Origin: Paenibacillus ehimensis NBRC 15659
GTDB taxonomy: Bacteria; Bacillota; Bacilli; Paenibacillales; NBRC-103111
Direction: 5' to 3'
NCBI RefSeq assembly: GCF_004000785.1
Contig: NZ_BILX01000041.1
Span: 1-56,130 of the forward strand
DNA: 56,130 nucleotides
Shown: positions 33,548 through 41,215 of the stretch, in pieces
Layout: each line of letters opens with the position of its first letter
Numbering within the stretch: the stretch's first letter is position 1
Position numbers and translations under genes: made by a program
The notes under the pieces: generated by a model
What the model saw: the letters and a program-made list of their open reading frames with translations, nothing else
Databases searched by the model: none
What the model was told of the DNA's origin: nothing

Positions 33548-35524
33548 ATGCCGGATTGGTCGTATCAGACGTTGTTTCGCCCGTTGTTATTCGGACTGCC
33601 CGCCGAGACGGCGAGGGATTTCACATTGGGAGCGATGGGCCTGCTTAGCAGACTGCCCGGGGGGACGCTGGTCATCAAGACGCTCGGGCATATGGAGTCG
33701 CATCCGATTCTGGAAAGCGAAGCTTGCGGGGGGCTGCGCCTGAAATATCCCGTCGGCCTTAGCGGCGGACTGGATGTTCACGGCACGGCGCATCGGGCGC
33801 TGGCTCAATTCGGGTTCGGCTTTATCGAGATCGGCCCGGTGACGGTCCGGGAGGTGACGGACGACCGCCCGATTCGGAGAGAGGTATCCGGCGAAGCGCT
33901 GCTCTATCCGAACGTCGGCGCGAACGAAGGGCTGGAAAAGCTCGCCGGGCGCATGCAGCGCAAGCAGGGACACCGGCTGCCGCTGATGTTTCGGCTGCGG
34001 CCGATGCCCGGCGCTTCGCCGGAACAGGCGCAGGCGGAGCTGCGGCAGATGATGGAGCGGCTCGCCCCGTGGGCCGCCGCGTTCTACATCGACAGCATCG
34101 ATACGGGCTGGCCGCCGGAAGCGACGGCAGCGTATCTGCACGCGGTCCGGCAGGCGTCCCGTGAGGCAGCGCCGGGGAAGCCGCTGCTGCTGTACGTGGC
34201 GCCGGACGATCCGGCGGAACAGCTGCAAGCGCTGCTCAGCCGGATCGACACGGCGGCATGGGAGGGCATCGTCATAGGCGATGCCGTGCGGACGCCCGAG
34301 GGCTTCGTCATCGGGCGGGAGGCGCTTGCGCCGGGCGTGGAACGGGTGAAGCAGCTTCGGCAGCTTGCCGGGCCGGAGCTGACGATCGTTTTGGCCGGGG
34401 GCATCCACGAGCCTCTGGACGCGCTGTTGGCGGTGGAAGCGGGAGCGGATTGCGTGCAGCTTCACAGCGGGCTCGTCTACTCCGGGCCGGGACTGCCGAA
34501 GCGGATCAACGAGGCGCTGATCTACGAGAAGGTGCGGGAGACGGATAGTCCGCCGGAAGCGTCCTTTTGGCGGGATTGGGGCTGGATGTGCCTGCTCGGC
34601 ATCGGCATGATCCTCGGCGGCATTTTGGCCTGGATGATCGCGGCGACCACGGTCATGCTGCCCTACGACGTGTTATATCTCGGCATGGACCAGACGATGC
34701 TCGGACAGGCGAACCGCTGGCTGCTCGGCTTTATGTCGCATGACCGGGTGACGCTGGCGGGAACGATGATCTCGATCGGCATCTTGTATTACCAATTAGC
34801 CAGGCACGGGCTCCGAAAAGGCCTGCACTGGACGAAAACAGCCTTGATGACCTCCGGCCTGGTCGGCTTCAGCAGCTTTTTCCTGTACCTCGGGTACGGG
34901 TATTTCGACCCGCTGCATGCGCTGGCGGCGGCGGTGCTGCTGCCGATGTTCATCCTGTCCATGCGGGCGCGGGCCGACCGGCCTTCGTACGATCCGCCGA
35001 ATCTGGCGAACGACCGGATCTGGCGGCGCGCCCAATGGGGCCAGCTTCTGTTCGTCACGCTCGGCTTCGCGCTTGCCGTCGGCGGCGTCGTGATCGCAGG
35101 CGTCGGAATCACCTTCGTCTTCGTGCCGACGGACCTTGCTTATTTATGCGCTTCGGCGGAGATGCTCGCGGACATCAACGAGCGTTTGATCCCGCTGATC
35201 GCGCACGACCGGGCGGGCTTCGGCGGGGCTTTGTTCTCGAACGCCCTCGCCGTGCTGATCATCGCTTTGTGGGGCATCGGCCAAGGCCAGCGCTGGGTCT
35301 GGTGGACGCTGCTGCTGGGCGGCTTGCCCGGCTTTCTGGCGGGCCTCAGCGTGCATTTTCAAATCGGCTACACCGATTTTATTCATTTGCTTCCGGCGTA
35401 CTTCGCCTGCCTGCTGTATGTAGGCGGCTTGATACTGCTGTATCCGTATCTGATGCAGCGGCCCGTGCAAAGCGGGATTCATGGCGGCAGGGCAAGCCAG
35501 GCGCTGCCCGTATCCGACAGATGA
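33548..35524 (+). CDS. Degenerate dihydroorotate-dehydrogenase-like domain fused to about eight membrane helices
   Basis: From ATG 33548 (GGGAGTGAGAGG upstream; frame open to 33524) the protein has 658 residues. Residues 1-335 follow the class 2 DHODH order: LFGLPAETARDFTLG, PVGLSGGLDVHG, FGFGFIEIGPVTVRE, then LAGGIHEPLDAL and GADCVQLHSGLVYSGPGLP. Key residues are missing. The DK of the PVGL block is DV (about 76-77), the ISSPNT catalytic-Ser segment reads DSIDTGW (about 182-188), and the FMN-binding Lys (VKIAPD) is Tyr (LYVAPDD, about 216). From about residue 344 there are eight hydrophobic helices with short loops. It probably does not make orotate; a membrane-linked flavin or sensor role is a guess. 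Confidence 0.8.
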   Translation: MPDWSYQTLFRPLLFGLPAETARDFTLGAMGLLSRLPGGTLVIKTLGHMESHPILESEACGGLRLKYPVGLSGGLDVHGTAHRALAQFGFGFIEIGPVTVREVTDDRPIRREVSGEALLYPNVGANEGLEKLAGRMQRKQGHRLPLMFRLRPMPGASPEQAQAELRQMMERLAPWAAAFYIDSIDTGWPPEATAAYLHAVRQASREAAPGKPLLLYVAPDDPAEQLQALLSRIDTAAWEGIVIGDAVRTPEGFVIGREALAPGVERVKQLRQLAGPELTIVLAGGIHEPLDALLAVEAGADCVQLHSGLVYSGPGLPKRINEALIYEKVRETDSPPEASFWRDWGWMCLLGIGMILGGILAWMIAATTVMLPYDVLYLGMDQTMLGQANRWLLGFMSHDRVTLAGTMISIGILYYQLARHGLRKGLHWTKTALMTSGLVGFSSFFLYLGYGYFDPLHALAAAVLLPMFILSMRARADRPSYDPPNLANDRIWRRAQWGQLLFVTLGFALAVGGVVIAGVGITFVFVPTDLAYLCASAEMLADINERLIPLIAHDRAGFGGALFSNALAVLIIALWGIGQGQRWVWWTLLLGGLPGFLAGLSVHFQIGYTDFIHLLPAYFACLLYVGGLILLYPYLMQRPVQSGIHGGRASQALPVSDR

Positions 35525-35640
35525 TCGGACGGGAGTAAGCTGCTGCCCGCATCCGATGGATGATCGGAGGGGAGTAAGCTGCTGCCCGTATCCGACAGAT
35601 GATCGGACGAGGGTAAGCTGCTGCCCGTATTCGGTCCGTG
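35504..35640. repeat. 39-bp tandem repeat, about 3.4 copies
   Basis: CTGCCCG recurs at 35504, 35543, 35582 and 35621, an exact 39-base period. Each unit holds a small inverted repeat (CCGA-N7-TCGG type) and GGAGTAAGCTG or a near variant. The first unit overlaps the last seven codons of the fusion gene, so the repeat may have grown from its 3' end. Since 39 is a multiple of three, the repeat is also open in one frame (13-residue units), but there is no start signal. Confidence 0.85.
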
Positions 35641-35646
35641 CCGAGG

Positions 35647-35689
35647 GCGCGCTTTTTGTAACGGCTATCCGTTGCAGGAGCGCGTTTTT
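35647..35689 (+). terminator. Probable terminator after the fusion gene and repeat
   Basis: GCGCGCT (35647-35653) pairs with AGCGCG (35679-35684), with an inner stem TAACGG / CCGTTG, followed by TTTTT (35685-35689). Confidence 0.6.
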
Positions 35690-35782
35690 CTGCGTTAGCA
35701 CACGGCACCAATCTCTCCTATTGCTCGCCATGATAGCGAACCGTGGATGCCTTATTTGGCTGTATTGGTTGGAGCCGACAGG

Positions 35783-35918
35783 ATAAAGGAACTGCGATGC
35801 GCTATGTCTGCCAAACTGGGCAAAGGTGATAAAATTCGACACGGATAACGAACGTGTGTTCCTCTATATTCCTGCTACCAGCTCTCCCGACCTTCTTAAC
35901 GCATCAGAGTTCCTCTAT
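35783..35918. repeat. Imperfect intergenic inverted/direct repeat
   Basis: The arm at 35783-35803 (ATAAAGGAACTGCGATGCG) is nearly the reverse complement of 35898-35918 (GCATCAGAGTTCCTCTAT). A third copy of the GTTCCTCTAT end lies at 35858-35867. Nothing coding is seen here. This may belong to a dispersed repeat family; I cannot test that from one window. Confidence 0.5.
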
Positions 35919-36123
35919 TACAGAGACGATGGGGGAATGTGGGTTTTTAAGCTATTTTAACCATAGGCTGGCAAGCCAGGGACGGGAGCAAGCATCCCCA
36001 AAGTAGCTCAAGCAACCCCAAGCATCCGCCAAAGCTCTCTCCTGTAACCGTAAACACTCCGGCCTCATTTACCGGTGCAATAGAAAAAACAAATATAACG
36101 AATAAATAGTTTTTGTTTTATGG

Positions 36124-36153
36124 TTGACAAACTTTCCCTGTCGCGTTTATGAT
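36124..36153 (+). promoter_or_regulatory. Strong SigA-type promoter in the gene-poor region
   Basis: Perfect TTGACA (36124-36129), an 18-base spacer, and TATGAT (36148-36153). It drives the small unit ending at the hairpin at 36430-36456. Confidence 0.7.
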
Positions 36154-36189
36154 AACCATATCTTGAATGGAGAAAGGAGGCCGATCCGC

Positions 36190-36279
36190 ATGATCCGCCA
36201 TGTTGTTTTGTTGTCCGACCGTTTGAGCGACAATCGCATATCGGAATTCGTTCCATCGGCCTCTACGGGCCCGACGTAA
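36190..36279 (+). CDS. Possible small peptide gene (29 residues)
   Basis: ATG 36190 follows AAAGGAGG by nine bases, one of the best ribosome sites in the window, and stands about 30 bases after the predicted start of the promoter at 36124-36153. The frame starts MIRHVVLLSDRL and ends at TAA 36277-36279. MIRHVVL resembles the start of Dabb-domain proteins (usually about 100 residues), so this may be a broken remnant or a true short peptide. No similarity to a known peptide family is evident. The roughly 150 bases between its stop and the hairpin contain no further start with a ribosome site. Confidence 0.4.
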   Translation: MIRHVVLLSDRLSDNRISEFVPSASTGPT

Positions 36280-36429
36280 GCGAGGGCAACCCCCGGCACG
36301 TTCGTTTCATAAACGACGTTTCCGGCAGGGTCCTTCGTTTGCATCGATACAGCGGCATGAAGAAGAGCGGCGCAGCGGACGCACAAATGCGTCTTGCTCC
36401 ATGCTATCGTACGCATTGACGCGTGATAC

Positions 36430-36456
36430 GACGACCGTAGGCTTATGGCTTACGGT
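36430..36456 (+). terminator. Terminator of the small transcription unit
   Basis: GACCGTA and TACGGTC flank an 11-base loop and are followed by TTTTT, on the plus strand. This ends a transcript of about 290 bases from the promoter at 36124 and lies before the rtcB ribosome site. Confidence 0.65.
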
Positions 36457-36502
36457 CTTTTTGCATTCATTTTTAGCGGAATAAGAGAATCAGGAAGGAA
36501 GT

Positions 36503-37957
36503 TTGTCATCATATATGTTTACTTACAACGATCAACAAGCAAACGAAAAATATTATCGCAAGGTGCAGCTGCCGGCGGGCGATCTGCACGTCTTTGCCGG
36601 AGACCAGCTGTTCGAAGCGCTGGATTACAAAGTGTTCGACATGGCCAACAACAATCTGCAAATTCCGAACCGCCTCTATATGAGCTATACGCCGGACGTA
36701 CACGTGGGCGTCGGTACGTGCATCGGCACGACAGCGGTGTGGGAAGCCGCGAGCGGCTACGTCTCCCCGTCGATTGTCGGCAGCGATATCGGCTGCGGGA
36801 TGCGCGTTCACCTGACAAATCTGCATCGGGACGATCTGCAGGAGGTAAAGCTGCGGCGCAAGCTGGTCAAGGCGATCGAGAAGCTGCTTCCTGCCGAAGA
36901 GCATGCCCGCGGGCATTTCTCGGACATCCGGCTGGAGCACGTGCTGCGCAAAGGGCTGCACGGTCTCCCCAAAAAGTACATCCCGGACGGCTACACGCCG
37001 AAAAAAGCGACGTCGCTCACACATGTGGAGCACAGCAAGTTTGCTTTTGACGAGTCGCACTTGGATCGCCTGCCCGAAATGTACTGGCACCGGTCCCACC
37101 GGCAGCTGGGAACGTTGGGGAGCGGGAATCATTTTGCCGAAATTCAGGCGATTGAGATTCACGAGGACAACCGCGCCATTGCCGAGAAATGGGGACTGCG
37201 CGACGGTCAAATCATCGTCATGATCCACTCCGGCTCGCGGGCTTGGGGCGGCGCGGTCAGCCAGTACGGCGGCTCCGAGATCGGCAAATGGATGCGCCGC
37301 ACAGGGACGGGAACGGCCGATCCGCGGCTGATCTTTGCCCCGCTGGACAGCGAAGCGGCTGCGGCTTACGTCCATCTGATGTATTCCGCGCTGAATTATG
37401 CCGTGACGAACCGGCACCTGATCGCATACGCCATCCGGGAAGCGTTCCGGGACGTCTGCGGCTCGAAGTTCGAGATGACGACGCTGTACGATCTGATGCA
37501 CAATTACGCCTGGGAAGAAACGCATGGCGGCACGCCTATGTTCGTGCACCGCAAGGGGGCGACGCGGGCGCTGCCGGCGCAGCATCCGGACAATCCGGAG
37601 CCGTATCTGGCGACCGGCCATCCGGCACTGATCCCCGGGTCCATGGGCACCTCGTCGTATTTGATGGTCGGCCAGCCGGGCGGGGAACGCAACTATTACT
37701 CCATCTGCCACGGAGCCGGCCGGATTCGCTCGCGCAGCGCGACGAAGCGGCTTGTAACCGTCGATCAGTTCGAATCGTCGCTGCGCGTCGGGACGGCGGA
37801 CGAAATCGTCGTCAACCAGCGTATGCTGGAATCGATCATCGACGAATCGCCGCAGGCGTACAAGGACGTCGATCAGATCATCGAGAGCGTAGTCGGAGCC
37901 GGACTCGCGTCCGTCGTCGCCAAATGCAAGCCGCTGGCAAGCATCAAGGGTGTTTAA
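36503..37957 (+). CDS. rtcB: RtcB-family RNA-splicing ligase
   Basis: A 484-residue RtcB protein, a GTP- and Mn-dependent ligase that joins 2',3'-cyclic phosphate or 3'-phosphate ends to 5'-OH ends in RNA repair or tRNA splicing. Family motifs are intact: PDVHVGVGTCIGT, VGSDIGCGMRVH (metal Cys), LGTLGSGNHFAEIQ, VMIHSGSRAWGG, FVHRKGATRA, PGSMGTSSYLM and SICHGAGR (the His that carries GMP). The start is TTG 36503 just after AGGAAGGAAG, or ATG 36515. It is followed after 37 bases by an AAA ATPase, so the two probably act together. There is no archease gene alongside. Confidence 0.9.
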   Translation: MSSYMFTYNDQQANEKYYRKVQLPAGDLHVFAGDQLFEALDYKVFDMANNNLQIPNRLYMSYTPDVHVGVGTCIGTTAVWEAASGYVSPSIVGSDIGCGMRVHLTNLHRDDLQEVKLRRKLVKAIEKLLPAEEHARGHFSDIRLEHVLRKGLHGLPKKYIPDGYTPKKATSLTHVEHSKFAFDESHLDRLPEMYWHRSHRQLGTLGSGNHFAEIQAIEIHEDNRAIAEKWGLRDGQIIVMIHSGSRAWGGAVSQYGGSEIGKWMRRTGTGTADPRLIFAPLDSEAAAAYVHLMYSALNYAVTNRHLIAYAIREAFRDVCGSKFEMTTLYDLMHNYAWEETHGGTPMFVHRKGATRALPAQHPDNPEPYLATGHPALIPGSMGTSSYLMVGQPGGERNYYSICHGAGRIRSRSATKRLVTVDQFESSLRVGTADEIVVNQRMLESIIDESPQAYKDVDQIIESVVGAGLASVVAKCKPLASIKGV

Positions 37958-37994
37958 ATCGAAACAAAAAAAGAAACGGGGAAATACACTTACG

Positions 37995-39314
37995 ATGAGT
38001 TCTATCATTAAAATAAACGAAAAAGCAAACCATCCGCAGCCGATCATTACCGCTTCCGGTGACGGCATACCGGGCATCGAGATCGTCGAGTATGGCGATT
38101 ACGCCTTCGTCATTCAGTCCATCCAGGCCCGGCTGGAGGGTCATTACCGGACCCGTTTTCAACTATATATCCAAGAGGATTACGGACAGGATCTTTGGGA
38201 CCAGCTGGAGCGCGACGTACAGGCGGCGAATCCCGAGCCCGAACGGCTTTGCGCCGTCTTCGATACGGTGGAGGCCCGAACTTTCACGTTCGGAGACGCG
38301 CTGGAGGGGGAAGGACCGCGCATGTTTCCGTCGGTGCGCAATAATGTGTTTGTCTACCCGCGTTTTCGGGTGGCCATGGCACGGGTCCCGATGTTCCGGC
38401 AGCATGGCATTTTCAATGAGGATTTTATATGGGCCGAATCCGACGCGGGCTTGGCCGAGTTCCTGACCGATATGTCCCGCCGGCAGCGGCAGTACGACAG
38501 GGAGCAGGTGACCGTATTCAAGGACACCCGCGACGGGCTGGACCGCGAGCGCGAATCCTTGACCCGCGGGGTAAGCCGTGACGAAGTGGTGATGAACGAA
38601 GGCGTGAAAACGGAAATTTATCGTTCCATTGACGAGTTTTTCGCACAGGATCGGCACTTTTTCCAAACGTACGGCATCCCCTACAAACGGGGCATTCTGC
38701 TGTACGGCAAACCGGGCAACGGCAAAACGACCTTGGTCAAATCGATCGCGGGCAGCGTGGACGCGCCGGTTGCCTATTGGCAAATTACCGAATATACGAC
38801 AAGCGATTCGATCCAGGAGGTGTTCGCTGCGGCTGTCCGCATGGCCCCGATGGTGCTCGTGATCGAAGATATCGATTCCATGCCGGAGTCGGCGCGGTCG
38901 TATTTTCTGAACACGCTCGACGGGGCGACCTCCAAGGAAGGCATTTTCCTGATCGGGACGACGAACTATCCGGAGAAAATCGACCCGGCGCTGATGAACC
39001 GGGCCGGCCGGTTCGACCGGGCATACGAAATCAAGCTGCCGGACGAAGATCAGCGGCACAGCTACCTGCGGCTGAAGCGGCTGCACGAGCTTCTCGACGA
39101 CGAAGCGGTCGCGGTGGCGGCGAGAGCGACGGAAGGATTCACCTTCGCGCAGCTCGGCGAGCTGTATGTATCGGCTGCGCTGCGCAAGCATTACGAGCAA
39201 ACCGTCGATGTGGAGCAGCTTGTGAGCGAGATGAATGCGGAGCTTGGCAAAGGACGCACCCAGATGTGGCATTCCGATCAAAAATCGTCCCGGGTCGGAT
39301 TTATGAGCGGCTAA
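37995..39314 (+). CDS. AAA ATPase paired with RtcB
   Basis: From ATG 37995 the protein has 439 residues. The N-terminal 200 residues are unassigned. The AAA domain has Walker A GKPGNGKT (about 238-245), Walker B VLVIEDID (about 287-294), and the second region of homology IGTTNYPEKIDPALMNRAGR with FDRAYEI, as in FtsH/Cdc48/Bcs1-type ATPases. The ribosome site is modest (GGGGAAA). Tight placement behind rtcB suggests it remodels RtcB or its RNA or protein substrate; that is inference. It is distinct from the MoxR-type ATPase earlier in the window. Confidence 0.85.
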   Translation: MSSIIKINEKANHPQPIITASGDGIPGIEIVEYGDYAFVIQSIQARLEGHYRTRFQLYIQEDYGQDLWDQLERDVQAANPEPERLCAVFDTVEARTFTFGDALEGEGPRMFPSVRNNVFVYPRFRVAMARVPMFRQHGIFNEDFIWAESDAGLAEFLTDMSRRQRQYDREQVTVFKDTRDGLDRERESLTRGVSRDEVVMNEGVKTEIYRSIDEFFAQDRHFFQTYGIPYKRGILLYGKPGNGKTTLVKSIAGSVDAPVAYWQITEYTTSDSIQEVFAAAVRMAPMVLVIEDIDSMPESARSYFLNTLDGATSKEGIFLIGTTNYPEKIDPALMNRAGRFDRAYEIKLPDEDQRHSYLRLKRLHELLDDEAVAVAARATEGFTFAQLGELYVSAALRKHYEQTVDVEQLVSEMNAELGKGRTQMWHSDQKSSRVGFMSG

Positions 39315-39393
39315 ATATCGCCGAGGGATTCGCCCCCGTTTGCCGGAACATGTTACAATGAGCTTATATTTCTGGGAACGAGGGTGAAGCGGT

Positions 39394-40038
39394 ATGGAAC
39401 ATGTATTTCGGGAGCGGATAACAACGGAAGACCAGCTCGAAGCTTTGCGTCCGGTCTTGGGTGTACCAGGCAAGCTTGCGGCGGACAAAGTCATCCATGC
39501 GCTTGACGCTCACAGCAAAGCGTTTATTGCCAAAGCGCCGTTTGTCGCCATCGCGACAGCGGATGCCGAGGGACATTGCGACGTCTCGCCGCGCGGGGAT
39601 GCTCCCGGGTTCGTGCATGTGCTCGACGACCGGCATTTGTTCATCCCGGAGCGTCCCGGCAACCGCCGGATGGATTCCATTCATAACATTATCGCCAATC
39701 CGCACATCGGTCTGATTTTTATCATCCCCGGCCTGGAAGAAACGTTCCGCGTGAACGGCAAAGCCTGTGTTACCCGCGATCCGGAGCTGCTCAAGCTGAC
39801 CGCCGTGAACGGTAAGGAGCCGCTACTTGGCATTGGAGTCGAGGTGGAGGAGTGCTACATGCACTGCGCCAAAGCGTTCAAGCGGTCCGGGCTGTGGAAG
39901 CCGGACTCCTGGCTGCCGGAGGGCGACAGACCGTCCCCTGCGCAGATCCTCGCCGCCCATGTCAAGGGCAAAGCGGAGCTTACAGTGGATGAAGTGGATC
40001 AAATGCTGCAGGAGAGCTACACGAAGCGATTGTATTAG
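39394..40038 (+). CDS. Pyridoxamine 5'-phosphate oxidase-like FMN-dependent protein
   Basis: A 214-residue split-barrel flavoprotein of the PPOX class (MSMEG_1061/DR_2398-like). Visible blocks are FVAIATADAEGHCDVSPRGD, LFIPERPGNRRMDSIHNIIA and VNGKACVTRDPELL, then the C-terminal EECYMHCAKAFKRSGLWKPDSW. Family members bind FMN, or sometimes F420 or heme, and reduce or oxidise small molecules; the substrate is unknown. The ribosome site is GAGGGTGAAG. A TACAAT element (39354-39359) suggests its own promoter, but the -35 is poor. Confidence 0.85.
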   Translation: MEHVFRERITTEDQLEALRPVLGVPGKLAADKVIHALDAHSKAFIAKAPFVAIATADAEGHCDVSPRGDAPGFVHVLDDRHLFIPERPGNRRMDSIHNIIANPHIGLIFIIPGLEETFRVNGKACVTRDPELLKLTAVNGKEPLLGIGVEVEECYMHCAKAFKRSGLWKPDSWLPEGDRPSPAQILAAHVKGKAELTVDEVDQMLQESYTKRLY

Positions 40039-40087
40039 TTAGGTAGGAGCAAGAAGGGCTTTTCAATAGTTATTGGAACAAAAATAG

Positions 40088-40118
40088 GAGGCTGCTGCTT
40101 TAGCGGCCTCTTAATGTT
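40088..40118 (+). terminator. Weak terminator after the FMN-dependent protein gene
   Basis: GAGGCTGCT (40088-40096) pairs with AGCGGCCTC (40102-40110), with one G-T pair, followed by a poor T run. Confidence 0.5.
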
Positions 40119-40156
40119 GGGGTGAATTTTATAAAAGTCATTGTAACTTAAAATGT

Positions 40157-40387
40157 TCATGAAATAATTCTAATTCGTCTAAGTGTTTCAGTTAGCTCTG
40201 TATAAAAGACGGAAAATGCAGGAACACGTAGTAATGTATCAATATTAAGAGTTCTTGCTAAAAGTTCGTAGTATTCTCCTGACTCGTATTTAGATCTTTT
40301 CTTGCGAAGAGAATGAGCAATGCGTAGCGCTTCTTTAAAAGTATGCTTAGGATCCTTATCCGTTAAGTTATCACTCTGAGAGCGCAT
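40157..40387 (-). CDS. Possible small hypothetical protein
   Basis: A 76-residue minus-strand frame with a charged, helical composition (HTFKEALRIAHSLRKKRSKY) and AT-rich codons like the toxin-antitoxin genes next to it. No ribosome site is visible before the ATG, and I recognise no family. It may be the tail of a decayed gene or a chance frame. Confidence 0.3.
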   Translation of the reverse strand: MRSQSDNLTDKDPKHTFKEALRIAHSLRKKRSKYESGEYYELLARTLNIDTLLRVPAFSVFYTELTETLRRIRIIS

Positions 40388-40403
40388 TACGTACTAAAAC
40401 GGG

Positions 40404-40433
40404 ATGACTTGGATACAATAATAATGATATAAT
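40404..40433 (+). promoter_or_regulatory. Promoter of the toxin-antitoxin pair
   Basis: ATGACT (40404-40409), an 18-base spacer, and a perfect TATAAT (40428-40433), 37 bases before the antitoxin ATG. The surrounding AT-rich direct repeats (ATAATAATGATATAATAT) could be where the antitoxin binds to repress its own operon. Confidence 0.55.
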
Positions 40434-40470
40434 ATAGTCAGATTAATGGTATGGGGAAGGGCGTGAAACG

Positions 40471-40743
40471 ATGCATATAAAGCCGTCTACGAGCATTCGT
40501 CAGGATTACAACGGGTTTTCGAAGTTTTGCCATGAGATTGATGAACCAGTTGTGCTAACACGCAATGGAGAAGCCGATTTGGTGGTTATGAGCCATGATG
40601 CTTTTCGCCGTATGGAAGCCAGAATCAAATTGCAAGCCAAGCTTCTGGTAGCCGAGAAGCAAGTTGCTGAAGGTGCTGAACTATTGGATCATGATCAAGT
40701 CATGACGAACATGCGGAGGAAAGTGAATGCCTCCAAAGAGTAG
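40471..40743 (+). CDS. Phd/YefM-type antitoxin
   Basis: A 90-residue protein with the Phd/YefM layout: an N-terminal DNA-binding part (IKPSTSIRQDYNGFSKFC, then EPVVLTRNGEADLVVMSHD) and a C-terminal helical toxin-binding tail (RMEARIKLQAKLLVAEKQ). It neutralises the toxin encoded next and should repress the operon. Its end overlaps the toxin start by 17 bases, the usual type II arrangement with the antitoxin first. The ribosome site is GGAAGG. Confidence 0.85.
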   Translation: MHIKPSTSIRQDYNGFSKFCHEIDEPVVLTRNGEADLVVMSHDAFRRMEARIKLQAKLLVAEKQVAEGAELLDHDQVMTNMRRKVNASKE

Positions 40744-41041
40744 AGTGAGATATACACCGGCAGCGGTAGATGATTTGGATGAAATTTTCTCGTATATAAC
40801 CCAGGATAACCGGCAGAACGCCGAAAAGATGCTGGAAAAGTTGAACCGTGAAATCGGAGGACTTGCTGATTTTCCCCATATGGGATCCGTATTGTCAGAG
40901 GATGACTATACATTAATACAGCGCGGGTATCGTTTTATTGTTGTTTCGCCATACCTGGTTTTCTACAGAATCATAAATAACGAAGTGATCATCCATCGGA
41001 TCCTGCACAGCCGAAGAGACTATTTACGGGAACTGTTTTAA
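40727..41041 (+). CDS. ParE/RelE-superfamily toxin
   Basis: A 104-residue protein with the ParE/RelE fold signature: VRYTPAAVDDLDEIFSYITQ at the start, then LADFPHMGSVL, and the C-terminal YLVFYRIINNEVIIHRILHS. ParE members poison gyrase and RelE members cut mRNA on the ribosome; the YLVFYRI and HRILHSRRD blocks fit the ParE side better, but the target cannot be settled by eye. It lies directly behind its antitoxin and ends before a terminator. Confidence 0.85.
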   Translation: MPPKSRVRYTPAAVDDLDEIFSYITQDNRQNAEKMLEKLNREIGGLADFPHMGSVLSEDDYTLIQRGYRFIVVSPYLVFYRIINNEVIIHRILHSRRDYLRELF

Positions 41042-41087
41042 GGAAACGGCTGGTCCAACACAACAAACGAATATAGAACTGTTCCAG

Positions 41088-41114
41088 AAGCCCTCGAAAT
41101 GAAGGGCTTTTTTG
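41088..41114 (+). terminator. Terminator of the toxin-antitoxin operon
   Basis: AAGCCCT (41088-41094) and AGGGCTT (41103-41109) with an eight-base loop, then TTTTTG. Confidence 0.85.
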
Positions 41115-41215
41115 TTTTGCCGTGCCAGAGAGCAAGTTTCCTTCCACCGAATATTGAAACATCAAATAACCTATGTTACTATTAACATATGATACTGATC
41201 GAGGAGTAGCTGCTC

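Noticed and set aside
35504..35640. CRISPR array
   Set aside because: The units are contiguous at 39 bases with no unique spacers, and no cas genes are present.
35481..35786. 101-residue plus-strand frame over the tandem repeat
   Set aside because: It is open only because the repeat period is a multiple of three; it starts inside the fusion gene and has no ribosome site.
36147..36416. 89-residue minus-strand frame
   Set aside because: No ribosome site before its ATG, and it lies antisense to a promoter, ribosome site and terminator that all point to plus-strand transcription.
36509..38077. 522-residue minus-strand frame
   Set aside because: It is the exact antisense of rtcB and is kept open by codon bias; no start signal or motifs.
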